Positions 36,701 to 48,359 of a DNA stretch of 64,000 bases are shown here, in pieces; position 1 is the stretch's first letter, and every line of letters begins with the position of its first letter. The notes under the pieces are model-generated. The model was not told the origin of the DNA and searched no databases. It was given only the letters and a program-made list of their open reading frames with translations. This DNA is from Chiua virens. Lineage: Eukaryota; Basidiomycota; Agaricomycetes; Boletales; Boletaceae. A program made the translations under genes and the position numbers. The stretch covers positions 270,378 through 334,377 of the forward strand of contig JAHNUO010000031.1 in NCBI GenBank assembly GCA_019787685.1, given 5' to 3'.

Positions 36701-37501
36701 TGGGAAAATATGCACTTGCATATTCCTCATACTATCACTGCACCGGAGTTGCAAACAATTTCAATGTAAAATCTATAGTTCATGAGATTGAGTAGATTGA
36801 GACTAAAAAAGTATATGGAGACGCAGGAAAATCCCTTGCCTTGAGCCCACAAGAAGAATTATGAGGGTCCATCAAAAGCCTCGTGTGCCAGAGAGATGTT
36901 GGTGTAAAAAGTACAACTTGACACAGAGATGCAAAATTTCTCCGAGTGACTTGAGAGGAATGTCACACATTGTCACACCACTTTTTGGATCTCCACTGAG
37001 TGCTGCCAATGAGCCGTGATCGCAGATTAATTTTTACCAACAAGCTGGTGTAAGATTTCATGCTTCGACTGGTCCTGTCACACTGGTGCTCTCATCATGC
37101 CTCTGAAGTCATCTCATTGATTCCAATAGATCCATAACCTGTAGGGCCTCGGAAAAATGCTCCACATAGTCCAAAGTATCTCTAGTACACCCCAAATGAA
37201 AAGCAAAATTTTAAACCCAATACTTGTCTTTCCCGAGTACCTACAATGCTCAGATTTGGCTGTCCAGCCTATTAGATTGCTAACAGACTCTTCACTCGTA
37301 GATTTTTCATCAAACAAAATAGATCAGCATCTTAATTACACTTATACCATCCTAGAAGTAACATAAGAAGGCTTCTGTGTGATTGTTGCATGCACTACGA
37401 TGCCGTTTGCATCTCTGTGTCAATTTGCAACTCCGGTGCAGTGATAGTAATGCCTAAGGCGTCACTGGTCCCGACGGTATGCATTATGAGTGTGTCGACT
37501 G
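33792..37501 (+). mobile_element. Pogo/Tigger-type Tc1/mariner transposon (3710 bases)
   Basis: Flanked by TA (33790-33791 and 37502-37503). Inverted ends: the left begins CAGTTGACATACTCATAATG and the right, read inward, begins CAGTCGACACACTCATAATG; both continue CATAC. TGCATA/TGCATT words cluster in the left subterminal 150 bases. It holds a transposase gene (34186-36636). The host sequence GSRAAIT continues as DPELTKDSLAQG on the far side, which proves the insertion and its exact borders. Confidence 0.93.
34186..36636 (+). CDS. Pogo/Tigger transposase (CENP-B HTH plus DDE)
   Basis: N-terminal helix-turn-helix region (TLADWLTVYAYVNAHPSATQ, then RPRVVTQPDVECALIIWVRH and EGWVQSFCQAYKIHEVRRHG of the Tc5/CENP-B type), followed by the DDE_1 catalytic core. 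Its three acidic positions are visible as FNVDET, LLMDNFSGH and QPCDAGIIRCFK. The conserved EKLDPFFIGKA and FYYRNNQNAWM blocks are in place. Introns lie near 35126-35180, 35411-35469 and 35822-35877. A stretch of about 250 bases (34750-35003) between the HTH and the core has no family likeness and carries repeated ctggacag words; it may be an intron or a small insertion. I saw no premature stop in the core, so this copy is the best candidate for an active element here. Confidence 0.8.
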
Positions 37502-38985
37502 TAGATCCCGAACTCACCAAAGATAGTCTGGCACAAGGTTCGTTTGTCCGGCCAATCACGATCCAAAAATCCTTATGATGTTCAGCCTGCATGTGCATCC
37601 GCAAGCTGGGCCATAGTCCCTCAGTCATGTTTTTTGCGCCACCTGATGTTGACTGGACCATCCGCGCTGTGGTTGGAACACACAATAGGTTGTACACCTC
37701 AGTCACGACGGTCGATATCTTACGCTGGGCAATACACGAGACCTAATGACGTTCAGAGATGGGCCCCTTACTGGGCGCAACAAGGCATGAACCATAAATC
37801 GAGATGCGAGGCCTGTTCCCGTTTTGCGCGGGCGATGTTGTATCAGAGCAGCTGTCTGGCGAGTGGCTCCAACTAGAACAAATATCACTAGAAGATCTGT
37901 ACGCACCCTGCGATGCGAAAGGCGTCCATACTCTGTCGGCTCTGGATCCGGAGATCCGTCAACGTGGCAAAGATCTTGGGGTCTTTTCACTTCCCAGTAC
38001 TCAAATGGATGAGGAGCAAGCACGGGAAGTCAATCATGAGCGGGAGCGTGAACGAGAGCTAGAGATATCTCCAGAAGCAGAACCAGTGGAACATATTCTT
38101 CATCCAGGCGTCCTTGACTTCGTGAAGAAGGGTGTTCTCCCTCCACTTCACACTGACAGCGCCTTTCACTACGCTCGAAAAGAGCACGGCAGAAACTCGA
38201 GACGCGGACGTCTGGAGCCCATTCACTTTGGCGACGGTAGACTTTTCCAAAACGATCTGGCCTGAGTCCACTCGAGGGACCCTGGACTCCTGCACAGTGG
38301 ATTCTCGCGCCAAATTAGTCCGGGTCGCGAGCAGCTGAGCCCATTTGAAGCCAACATCTTGCTCCCGGAGATCAGGGCGAGAAAACACATCCACCTCCAC
38401 CTATATGCTCCCCGCACTTCAGAGCGAATGAGACCCCCTGATGCTCTTAAACTTTATGTCATTCCTCCCCTGCCATCACACTGGACCCCATCATGGGATC
38501 TGATTGATCAGCTCGACGTGTGCACTGGACAACTCTATCTCAGAGAACATCCCTCGTACCTTCGGCTTTGTAACTTTCTCGGTATCCCAACAGGGACGTC
38601 TTCTAGCGACTCAAGGATCAGGCGGAATCTGTTTAACCTCCCTGACAGTTTCGAGGAGAACGACGTAAGGTTCTGGGGCTTGCCGCTGTCCCCCGTGATG
38701 GCGCTACTTGCCATTCGGAGCAGAGGGCGACCATTAGCACACACGCACACGGGCAAGATTCTTCAGAGGAAGCCACTCAAGGAAAAATACGTCAAGGAGT
38801 GGGACACGAAGTCACGTCAGGATCGATTCCCCCCTCACCTTCGGATATGGAATGTTATGCACAAGACGGTCCTGGGTCATCGGTTTCACTTTGATCACCT
38901 GAAAAATGAAGGTTGTACACAGCTGACATATCCAACCCAGATGCAGAGCCACCGCGAAAGCGTCTGCGTGCGGACTGACACATAA
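37502..38985 (+). pseudogene. DUF3638/DUF3645 protein gene, decayed segment C (C-terminus)
   Basis: Family sequence resumes after the pogo element: DPELTKDSLAQG, VMFFAPPDVDWTIRAVVGTH, DILRWAIHET, RWAPYWAQQGM, TLSALDPEIRQRGKDLGV, STQMDEEQAREVNHE, PVEHILHPGVLDFVKKGVL, DVWSPFTLATVDFSKTI, LPEIRARKHIHLHLYAPRTS, LYVIPPLPSHWTP, LIDQLDVCTGQLYLREHPSY and GKILQRKPL. Frames shift several times (near 37740, 37880, 38170 and 38250), so it cannot be translated as one protein. The last open frame is 38359-38985. Its end overlaps the minus-strand frame at 38895. Confidence 0.85.
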
Positions 38986-39550
38986 GGAGTGTTTGTCACC
39001 CGGCCGGTGAGAATTCTGATGGTCGAATAGATATTAACAGAACACTCACGAGCTATGGCATTTGTAGCCTTACCCTTTTTTTTCCTTCCGTTTTCAAGCA
39101 GTATTTTGTTTATGTGAAAGTGAGGCTTCATGTTTTCGTTGTCACTGTCGGTTGGCGCATCTCGGAATCTTGCATATACACTTACGATTATACGAGTCCA
39201 GCCCCTATATGTCGCACATCTTGAACTTGCGAACCTATCTGATAACCACCCCTTGGACGTTGCCGATGGTGTGACCCGAAAGTGTTTCCTCGACTCGGAC
39301 AGTATCCAAATGACAAAGAAAGCATGACAAATAGTCTGATAGGCTTCCGCAGCAGAAGAAGGTAGGTCAATATCACCACAGGATCCTGCTTCCTCAAATG
39401 AGCATCTATTCAGCCACAGGAACGCCGACTTACGACCTGAATGTTCTTGATTTTCCTGTGCTGGAACTCTGTACGATGAAAAAAAAAAACTCGGCGTGAT
39501 ACTTGGGGTGTTCGGCCTCCTTGAATAACTTCTCGCCTTGCGTTATGTGC
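38895..39550 (-). pseudogene. Unrecognised minus-strand coding-like region
   Basis: On the minus strand, one frame stays open from about 39435 down to 38895 and looks protein-like: FLWLNRCSFEEAGSCGDIDL, ICHAFFVIWILSESRKHF, CATYRGWTRIIVSVYARFRD, MKPHFHINKILLENG, then a basic run. Upstream pieces (MAPDLFEYAHNARREVI, KEAEHPKYHAEFFF) are in other frames, broken at an 11-base T run (about 39479-39489) and at a tcgtaagtcg repeat near 39425. A GTGAGT donor lies near 39045. I do not recognise the family. The homopolymer break could be an assembly error, so it may be a live gene. Confidence 0.4.
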
Positions 39551-39625
39551 ATACTCGAAGAGGTCCGGGGCCATCGACGCGCGGAACGTGGCCGTTCGCC
39601 TGCAAAGAGCCTGATTTCGTTTCAT

Positions 39626-40602
39626 GTACTAGATCTGGTCAAGGTCAGTGGTACGGGATAGACAACGATGCGGGGTGAACATCATGTCGTCGACGTTAGC
39701 TGTTACATTGCGGCCCCGGAGGCCTGGAGGATGCAGCTGGTGGAAGGACCAATGACTGAACAAACGTCGATGAATATGTATGGGGGTTCAAGCTTCGAAT
39801 ATTGCGACAGGACTCTTCACGCTTCCAAGCGGGAAGCAAGTGGGATAAACCGTAACTCTGAATCTTTGAGTAAGTATTAGAGTGGCAGATTCGAACCGGT
39901 TCGGGGAGGCTCTCGAGGACCGGCTCGCCAGCCTGGAGCATGTTCAGATTCGGGTACTTAGGCTATTTGTTGAACTTCGTTATTTGAAGGCATTTGGCGC
40001 GGCGACTTTATACTATTGGTGAACTTGAAGGTGCCCAGGTGCCCCTCCATCGGCTGCATCTGGTACACGAAAGGAACAGCATATCAGAGTCCGTGCGACG
40101 AGTCGGACGTATCCGGAAAGGTGATCGACGCAGCGAACTCAGGTGGCGGCGTGACCGTGACGTGACGCGTGACATTTAGTCTCAACTTGACACTTGACAC
40201 TTGTTGGACGATACTGACGTTACAATTGAGTAAGCTCTCGAGCTCAGATACTAAGGCCGTATGATCATGGAGACACGCCGAGCAGAATCAGACGCAAGGC
40301 TATCGCAAGTCCGGTAGTCACCCTACTTCCAATGGACTAACGAAAGTTCTCAAGCTCAAGTGAGGACGAGCTGAATCAGACGCTGGAACGTCGCATAATT
40401 CCCGCAGTTACTAGTATCCTACCTCGATTGCTGAGGCGAGTGGTGGGATCTCTCCTTTTACCTTTCCGTTCTTGCAGGCTCTTGCAGTCGCGATTGGATC
40501 TGCGTCCTGAGTTCAACTGATAACTTTGGCTTGTTGCTAGTGGTCATGGCAGTCTGATTCACGGTATAACTTGAAGTGAGGAAATCATGCATCCTGGCGA
40601 AT
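39626..40602. other. Intergenic region without a recognised gene
   Basis: Several short frames (for example minus 39696-39941) but none with a family likeness, and no clear repeats. The right end is the promoter of the gene at 40641. Confidence 0.4.
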
Positions 40603-40610
40603 TATAAATA
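40603..40610 (+). promoter_or_regulatory. TATA box
   Basis: TATAAATA, 31 bases upstream of the ATG at 40641. Confidence 0.6.
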
Positions 40611-40640
40611 CGTACGTCTCCCCTCCATGCATCGCACCCA

Positions 40641-41124
40641 TGATTCCCAAGTGTTTTATTTCCTTGCTTGCACTCGTGGCTACCGGGACACTTTCTTACG
40701 CTGCTCCTATTGTCAATGACACCTCTACCCTACAAAAGACATCCAGCTCAAAGCAGGGCAGATCCGCTATGTTACGTTGATTCGTTCTTGTACGATACAC
40801 CTCCTCGTATTGCCTTCTCCTCAGGAACGCCAACATCAACAAGACCAAAAGCAATCTATACCTCACCTGGGCAATGGGAGAAATTTCGTTTTGTACGTTT
40901 CTTACCTGTTCACTGGCATCCAGTACCGTTACTCAACGAACTTGCAGTGTACAGTACCTGTTGGCTAGAAATGACACGCTTGCAGCTGGCCGAGGCCGAG
41001 TGAAGGTCGAAATCCCAAAAGATGTCATAGCTGGTGAATATGAACTTTTTTGTGAGCCTATTTGTCTTTCCAAGTTAACGCTAGCTCTGGAAATCACAGC
41101 GACCCATTCATGATTGTTCAATGA
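40641..41124 (+). pseudogene. Kre9/Ser-Thr-rich GPI-anchored-like secreted protein, frame-damaged
   Basis: The start has a clear signal peptide (MIPKCFISLLALVATGTLSYA, cleavage near AAP). The mature part matches the short Agaricomycete Kre9/KNH-like beta-sandwich proteins: KDIQLKAGQIRYVT, SFLYDTPPRIAFSSGTP, NKTKSNLYLTWAMGE, YLFTGIQYRY, ARNDTLAAGRGRVKVEIPKD, VIAGEYELF and finally SGNHSDPFMIVQ with a stop at 41122-41124. These pieces lie in all three frames. Some changes may be introns (a gtgagc donor near 41052), but at least two near 40735 and 40800 have no splice signal. The gene is therefore a recent pseudogene or carries assembly indels. A role in cell-wall glucan would be inferred from the family only. 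Confidence 0.55.
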
Positions 41125-41498
41125 TTCACCGAGCTGCTCAACTTGAACAGTATCTTGTACTAGCCTTCAAGTTATTGGAATATCTGAAAAACATCTCGCG
41201 ACCATCGGTGTCAATGATGAAATGGACTACATCCACAAGTCAGTGATATCGAGCGACACTTTTCACTCTTTGACTTTGTACCTATCTTCGCTAGCTGATA
41301 TACTTTGCGACTCACGTTCGTCGAATCAGAAGCAAACCTCCTTGAGCCAACAAGGCCTGAGAAGCACTTCCGACCCAAAGATCCACTTCGTTCGCCAGTA
41401 AACTTATCAACACAAAAGGGTACATTACAATTAGTGATGGTATACCATTGAACCACACGGAAAAGTGCCTCAAGTCAAGGAAGGGAAAAGAGTCACGT
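41125..41498. other. Intergenic, convergent 3' ends
   Basis: Lies between the Kre9-like gene and the CHO2 stop codon. No feature recognised. Confidence 0.4.
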
Positions 41499-44400
41499 TT
41501 AGGACACCAAGAGTTGCTTCGACACCAAAATCCGGTTTGCCAACCGCGTCAAATTGGCGTCCGCCACGACCACCTCGGGCACATATTCCACGTTGAATGC
41601 CTGTTCGACCGCAGTGCAAATACGTTTCGCCTGTCGCTCCGACCAGAAGCTAAAGTCATCTGGATTCGGCGGCTCGTCATCAGCGTCCACGTTCGAGTGA
41701 CGTGTACCGCCGCACGACAGGGGGATTAAGGCCGGATCGTTGTCCAGGCATAGCGGAATCATGTCAGCGAGACATGTCCGGATGGACATAAAATCGAGGG
41801 ATGTCGGCTTGTTGACTTGACATTGTCACCATGTCAAATGACGTTGTGTTTCAAAACCCAGAGATAGTAATCATGACACGAAACGCTTACCGTAGATCTC
41901 TAAAGGACCGTCAATTCCGAGGACATTGTGCTTGCCATCATGATGATACCGAACCTGACGTGCCATGTCAATATTTGGTTGGGTAGCTGCGGCTGACTAA
42001 CGAGGTCGTACCTCATATCGTCCGATCGTCCACGGAAGAGTCGGACCTTGGAAGAAAACTGTCCCCGTCTGCGCATCTGGACCCCTCGAGGTCGCACTCG
42101 TGTTATCGAGAGGCACATCACCATCCCACTCTTCGTTGTGAACGGGAACCCACAGTCCGGATGACGCTATCTGCGTGATTAACGTCGATTTGTTCGCACC
42201 GACCTATTCGAAGTTCCTAACGATCAAACCTTTACCAAGGGAAAATGAAAACGCCGCACCCTATAGATGCCAACCCAATCACGGCGAGAGTGGCGCAAGG
42301 GAGCTTCCCACTTGATATGAATCGGCTCGCCAAGGTGGAACCGCATATCACCGGATTTGCTGTGGCAGATGGAGACCTTGTACTTGGCGGTATCATAGGA
42401 AGACAAGTCGTTCGCAACCCGGCTGAAAAGAGAAAACCAAATTGTCAACATCACCAAAGGATATAGATGACTCCAAGCTCACGTTATGACCAGGCGTTCA
42501 CGCGATTGCTGCAAAAGCACTTTGGTCTCTTGCATGACTTCGGATATCTTGGGTCTGGCTATTCCAGGAATCACTTCCAAAGTATCGCCAAGGAAACACG
42601 AATCGACTCACACTTGGCTAAAAACTCTTCCACAATATCTGCAGTCTCTTCGAACACCTTGTCAAACGTCCCCTTGACTTCCTTGGCGACTCTCCTGATC
42701 TCTGGTGCATGTCGCCCGGCACGAGACTCCAAAATCCGGGCGTTTTTGCTGGCAACATTCTTGATGACTTTGACAAAACCTGCCTCCTTGCGTAGGGTAT
42801 CGCCGTACAATTTCCGCATGTGAGGGCTATCGCCATAATCAGCATCCACTGTCCGTCGCAGACGGATGAACAAGAAGCAACGGGGACTTACGTCTCAACA
42901 TTGTGCAGGAACCACCAATGTGCGAAGAATCTCAGGACCGCAAGGAGACCCACAAGTTTGCTGCCGCTGATAAGCGCGAGTCCGAGGAATGAGGCACCAC
43001 TCATAAGTTCTGGATTGTCGAGATAACTTTGGACGGCTCGGTTAGTGAGGATTCGAAATATCAAGATACGGGCTCAGAAATAGCTCACCGGAAGATGCCG
43101 GTGTATTCCAGATGTGCAGGGAAGTCTTCGGCAAAGAAATCTCCGTAGAACCATCCTGAATGTACTGAATTGACAACGTTTTCAAATGGAGAGCCGAAAT
43201 ACATACCAAAGACGCCGAGAACTTCATAGGACTCCATGGCCGCCCACACGTGGAGGCCGATCAGCAACTATTACAAATGAGAAAATGGATACAACTGCCT
43301 TAAACGAAATGACTTACCGCTCCCAAAGTATGACACAAGAGATCATCTCCTTCCGTCCATGACTTCGGTAATTCATAGGTCTTCCAAGCGAGGCCAACGA
43401 GGGAAACTGCGCAAAAGTATATAATATCAGCAAGCGAAAGAGCTGACAATGAAAAGACAAATACTATAAGTCATGCACAAACTCATGTTACACAACGATT
43501 TCCAATTCGTGAATGCTTCTTGTACTGCCCCGTCGCCATTATCGTTGACCGGATAGGGGTAATTCTTGAGGAAGTGGCGAACGACGAACTTGGACTGGCT
43601 TTGCGCCCGCAGGAGAAGACCCAAGCCAACGCTCTGGAAGGTGCACCAGGCCACTGCATGAGCGAAATGTAATGCCAGGGTTGCCCGATGAGGCATGATC
43701 GGAAGACAAGAAGCGACCAATATGTAGAATATCAGCAGCACCAACATCGCATCAGAAGATCTGATACGTAAAGAATTCGGTTGAGCGAATTCTTGGGACA
43801 CGTTCTTGGACGAATAGCATACCGTAACAAGTCGATATTGTGAAGTCCGACGACGTCACGCCTGAAGTACTTGTGATATAGATCATGCTCTGACGCTGGC
43901 TGTTGCTGTACTATAGTTGCTTTGAGTGACTCATTCCCCCCACGTGGCAAAGAATTCTTCTTCAGCTTCCTGGACAATAATACTGTATCGACTTCGGTCT
44001 CGAGTTCTGTTTCAGAAGCAGTTTCGCCTTCAGTTGCAGATGGAGTCGAAAAGCCATCCACAGATTGTGGGTTGGAAGTGATAGGCGGTGTGCCGTTCTT
44101 GCGAGAACCGCTCGCTGCCAGTGGTTTACGTACAGCAATCTGTTGACGCTTCCCATACATACGTTCAATGTCTGAAAGGACGTCAGACAGCGGTATGATG
44201 CCACAGATCAAGACGTACGTGGATTCTCGAAGAATACCAGAAAAGCAAACTGCGCGGCGTGGGCGAGGAGACTGGCGAATAACACGGGGTAACTGCCAAC
44301 GATCAACGATAAACCATAGTAACCCGCATAGCCTATATAAGACGTCATATATGAAAATATCTTGGATGATATGGGATGGAAGAACATACCGACAGAATAC

Positions 44401-45499
44401 ATCGGGTGTGGTGCGAGCTCGAACACGCCATCAAAAACCAGGTTACCACGTTGGAAGAAGACGTCGCCCCAGTACCAACCATAATCCTTGACAACGCGGT
44501 GTGCCTCCGTCTTGACCCAGAGGTTGAACACGATCAGCGCGATACCGCCAATCCAGCTAATAACGTGTTGGTCGTACTAGGTGTCTCGACATTATGACAA
44601 GCACTTACCGCATGACGTGGACGGTAAACGAAAGTCCCTCTGGAACTCGGAAGCACGAAAACGCAAACATGCAATACGCCAGGAAATCGCTACGAATCAC
44701 CAATCGTCAGTACCATCGTCAGCAGCATCAAACGCACACGCACTTTAGAAGAATAACGTCGACCAGCTGTCTGAACAAGAGCCAAGTGTTGTACTCCAGC
44801 GGAAGCTCCTAAAGTCCAACCAACACGCACCATCAGCACCTGATCCACTCCACGACGCACAAAATATACCCACATCGAACGAATAATCCTTGCCCATCTT
44901 CCCGGCGAGCTGATTCCTGATCCAGCGCCTCATCGCCGGTTTGCGTTCCGGATCTAGCCATCCCAACCGCTGCACTTCCCTCACGATCCACTTTTTCTTA
45001 CTCTGCTTCGTCAAAACCCACCCCAACCCCGCATCGTACGCCGCGCGCCAGAACGCAAAATAAATCAAAAAGAACACTTTTGCGATCGGCCGAGGCAAAA
45101 CGTAAAACAAGACGAGTTGCAAACAGAGGAGGGACAGGCTGAGCGCGTCCAAGTGACTTTTTGGGTAAGCGGGGTGGAAAAGCGTGAGGACATCGTGGGT
45201 GGTAGGAACTCGGAATACTATTGGATGGAGAAGTATTTATAGGGTTTGAGTTGATGTCACAGACGAGCGCCCGAGAAGCGAAGCCAAGTTTCCAACGACG
45301 ACTTACCTTGACCGCTGGGGGTCTTGCCCCACACGACCTCCTCTCGCGCTGCTGGGTTCGGGTTCGGACGGAGCTTCGGGTCTTGTTGTTGGTCGCCGAC
45401 GTCGACAACATGGATCCCATCGCTGGCAACAGTGCTGGATATTCCGGACGACGGTGAGACCTTTCTCTGGCGCAATCCTTGTGGACTGTCGACACCCAT
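41499..45499 (-). CDS. CHO2: Phosphatidylethanolamine N-methyltransferase
   Basis: First methylation step of the PE-to-PC pathway, using S-adenosylmethionine in the ER membrane. Eighteen exons close in phase to 993 residues. Exon borders, first to last: 45307-45499, 44874-45217, 44744-44808, 44609-44689, 44390-44556, 44219-44332, 43823-44171, 43465-43760, 43318-43406, 43207-43267, 43089-43155, 42892-43026, 42614-42826, 42483-42554, 42260-42422, 42012-42203, 41891-41954, 41499-41815. Seen in order: [10 protein letters not shown], the [20 protein letters not shown] membrane start, [12 protein letters not shown], the [18 protein letters not shown] methyltransferase motif, a Ser/Thr linker, a second membrane half with [18 protein letters not shown] and [33 protein letters not shown], and a C-terminal soluble domain ([24 protein letters not shown]). 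Length matches fungal Cho2 (about 870-1000). Confidence 0.94.
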
Positions 45500-45949
45500 C
45501 GTTACAGTTACAAGACACCAGCAAAACGAGAGAAAAAATCCGAATAAAAAGGCGGCAATTTACGTAAAATTCAATGCGACGTCAAGTTCCGTTTGTCTTT
45601 TTTTCGTCTTGTCACTTGACAGAATCGAATCGTCAATTTTCCGGATCAACTTTTCTTTTTGTACCCTTTTTATTCACTCCTCGTTCGACTCTTTCCATCG
45701 AACGTCGAGTTGCTAATATCAGGGGAGATCAATCGAGGCATTTTTTTCGGACGCCTTTTTCCATCGTAAAATGTCGTCCCTACGAGCTGTCTCACATCCA
45801 TCATTCCAGTCAATACATCAATTTCTGTATTATACAGGCTAGCATGTCCATAAGATACATGTACGAGACGTGCAATGGTCCGTGTAGAGTGTGTATACCC
45901 AAACGAGCTTATCACAATTCGTCAGTCAACATGCCAGTGGAAAAGCACT
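45500..45949. other. CHO2 promoter region
   Basis: About 450 bases between the CHO2 start and the CAR2 stop; both genes read leftward. T-rich pyrimidine runs near 45596-45670 are typical of a fungal promoter. I see no certain inositol/choline-responsive element. Confidence 0.45.
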
Positions 45950-48101
45950 TCAATTGTCGAGCATATCCTTGAAGCCTTTCTCACTCTCCACCTCGCCCGG
46001 AATCTCATCGAGCTACTAAAAGTATCAGCCAAGTCAACCTCCGCACACAAAACAACCACCCACCCTGTCAAGGTCCTCCAGACACTGTTCAATCCGCGTC
46101 ATCGCCACCTCCAATTCCTCCTCTGAAATCACCAACGGAGGCGCAAATCGAATACTTGATGGACAAGAACGTCATCGTCAACACCAACACGACAAGGGAC
46201 TCACTCACATGTTTACATGCGTCGGCTTGGCGAGCACGCCCCGACTCTTCAACAACAAACAAAACTGCCATGCCGTATGACCCTTGCGACTTGCCGACTC
46301 ATCCATCACGACCGCATTGAGTAGCCCTTTGCCCCGGACCTCCTTGATCAGTGGCGACTTGGCCCTGAGCCCATTCATACGGTCGCGGAAAACACACCCG
46401 AGACGCTCAGCGTTCTCGGCTAACCGCTCCTCTTGAATCACATTCAGTGCGGTCATCGCAACAGCACAGCCCAACGGGTTCCTAATGAAAAGCCGCCGTC
46501 ACTGATGGTACCCTCGTTCGCGGCGTGTTTCACTTACCCCCCATATGTGCTCCCATGTTGGCCAGGCCCGATACAGTCCATGACCGCACGATCGGCAAGG
46601 ACGGCAGACACGGGATAAACTAAATGACATGTCAATGACGCTCGAGACACCTAGAAAACATTGCGCGACGAACCTCCGCCAGACAGAGCCTTCCCCAATA
46701 AGACCATATCAGGTCTGATACCCTCATGCTCGCAACAGAGCATCTTCCCAGTCCGAGCCAGTCCCTGATCCCTATCGTCAACACCCGATAGCACCGTAGC
46801 GAGCATGCGAACTGACCGTCTGAATCTCATCACATATCAGCAAGACGTTTCTCTCCGTGCACAGTGTGCGAACTTCACGAAGATACCCCTGTGGCGGGAC
46901 GACGATGCTGGATATACCCATGACATGAGAAATAGAGGTCACAGACGCATCTCGAAGCACACCTACCCTGCTTCGCCTTGAATAGGCTCCAACAAGAACG
47001 CAGCGACGTTCTTCCCAAAGTGATCCAACGCCCGCTTGAAATCCTCAATCTGACCGTACCGAATCGTATGCACGACGCCTTCTTGATCCTTGTACGTCGG
47101 TCCAACCCCTGTCAGATAAGGTCCGAACCCATCACGACTCTCCGGGTCCGTGCTCATACTGCGTCCGAGAATAGATTAGTCGTTTTAAAACACCACGGCG
47201 ATCTCCACCAAATAAACGTACCTAATGACGCCCAGCGTTCTCCCATGGAAATTCCCCGCAGCACTGAGTATGACCGCCTTGCCCGGCTCGACGTCTTTCC
47301 CAGGCGTCTCATACGCCCATTTCCGAGCCACCTTGAGCGCGGTCTCGACCGCCTCGGCACCGGTGTTCATAGGCAATACCCGGTCATAGCCAAACATGTC
47401 CTTCATCTGCTTTGCGAAACGCGGGAAGACGGAATTGTAGAATGCACGCGAGGACAGCGTCAGTTTCTGAGCCTGCTCTACTAGCGTAGCGACAATCTTT
47501 GGGTGACAATGACCCTGGACGTGTGAGCACCTGCATCAGCGCCACGGTCCACCACGCTTCTAAACCGACCACAGACCTGGTTCACCGCACTACAGAAACA
47601 GGGCATGTGAACAGTCGAACCGAACAGGATTCAAGGGCACTTACGAATACGCAGAGAGCATGTCGATATACTCGTTCCCTTCGGGATCCCATACCCTACA
47701 AGTCACGTCAACCGACGATCAAACGCCCAAAGCGAGGCCCCTCGCAAAAACCGCTCACCTGACGCCTTTCGCGGAATCGAAGACGACGGGAAGTGGGTGG
47801 TAACTAAAGAACGACGATCGCGTCAATACAAGTATATCGTGAGGGAATAACACCATTCGCTGGTGGAAAACTCCGCAACGACCCCCATTGGCCCATGGGT
47901 AGGACGTTTCATAAACACAGGGACCGGCCCAGGTCCCTTTGCATGAGGTCATACTTACTTGTGTGCACTAAAGTCGTATTCCATCTGGATCAGACCCGCG
48001 GACGAGATCATCTCAGACGTTCGGCGCTGCTTGAGCGGATAGGCGCCATTCCCGTTCGACGCTGCAGGAGCGTCGCTTGAGAAAGTCGTTGCAGGTGCCA
48101 T
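45950..48101 (-). CDS. CAR2: Ornithine aminotransferase
   Basis: PLP enzyme that turns ornithine and 2-oxoglutarate into glutamate semialdehyde and glutamate in arginine breakdown. It starts at 48101 ([12 protein letters not shown]) and ends at 45950 after about 11 introns. Class-III aminotransferase motifs in order: [71 protein letters not shown] (PLP ring Asp), [15 protein letters not shown] with the Schiff-base Lys, [50 protein letters not shown]. Clear introns: 47804-47958, 47590 to about 47640, 47515-47576 and 46013-46063. Exon 47577-47589 is only 13 bases (AVNQ). No mitochondrial presequence, in line with a cytosolic enzyme. Confidence 0.94.
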
Positions 48102-48359
48102 GATGTAGTAGTAGTGCAAAGTGTTACAACTGTTACAACTTGAACTTGGATGGTGTAGGTTGGTGTAGGTTGTGGTTCAACGTGAGAGATGGGAACCGAT
48201 CAAGGCCGTCAGCGTTTTGTGGCTGACCGGAAGGAGCTCACAGTGATGTCAAGCTCCGCCCGAGGAAACCAAATCGGCTGATGGCCGCTCCTAGACTAGT
48301 ACGGTAGAGCATGTGCAAGAATCTAATACATATCATACAAACGAAATCGTCACGAAACG

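Noticed and set aside
39885..39915. Possible tRNA T-loop on the minus strand (ggttcgaatc)
   Set aside because: No matching stems upstream or downstream; not a tRNA.
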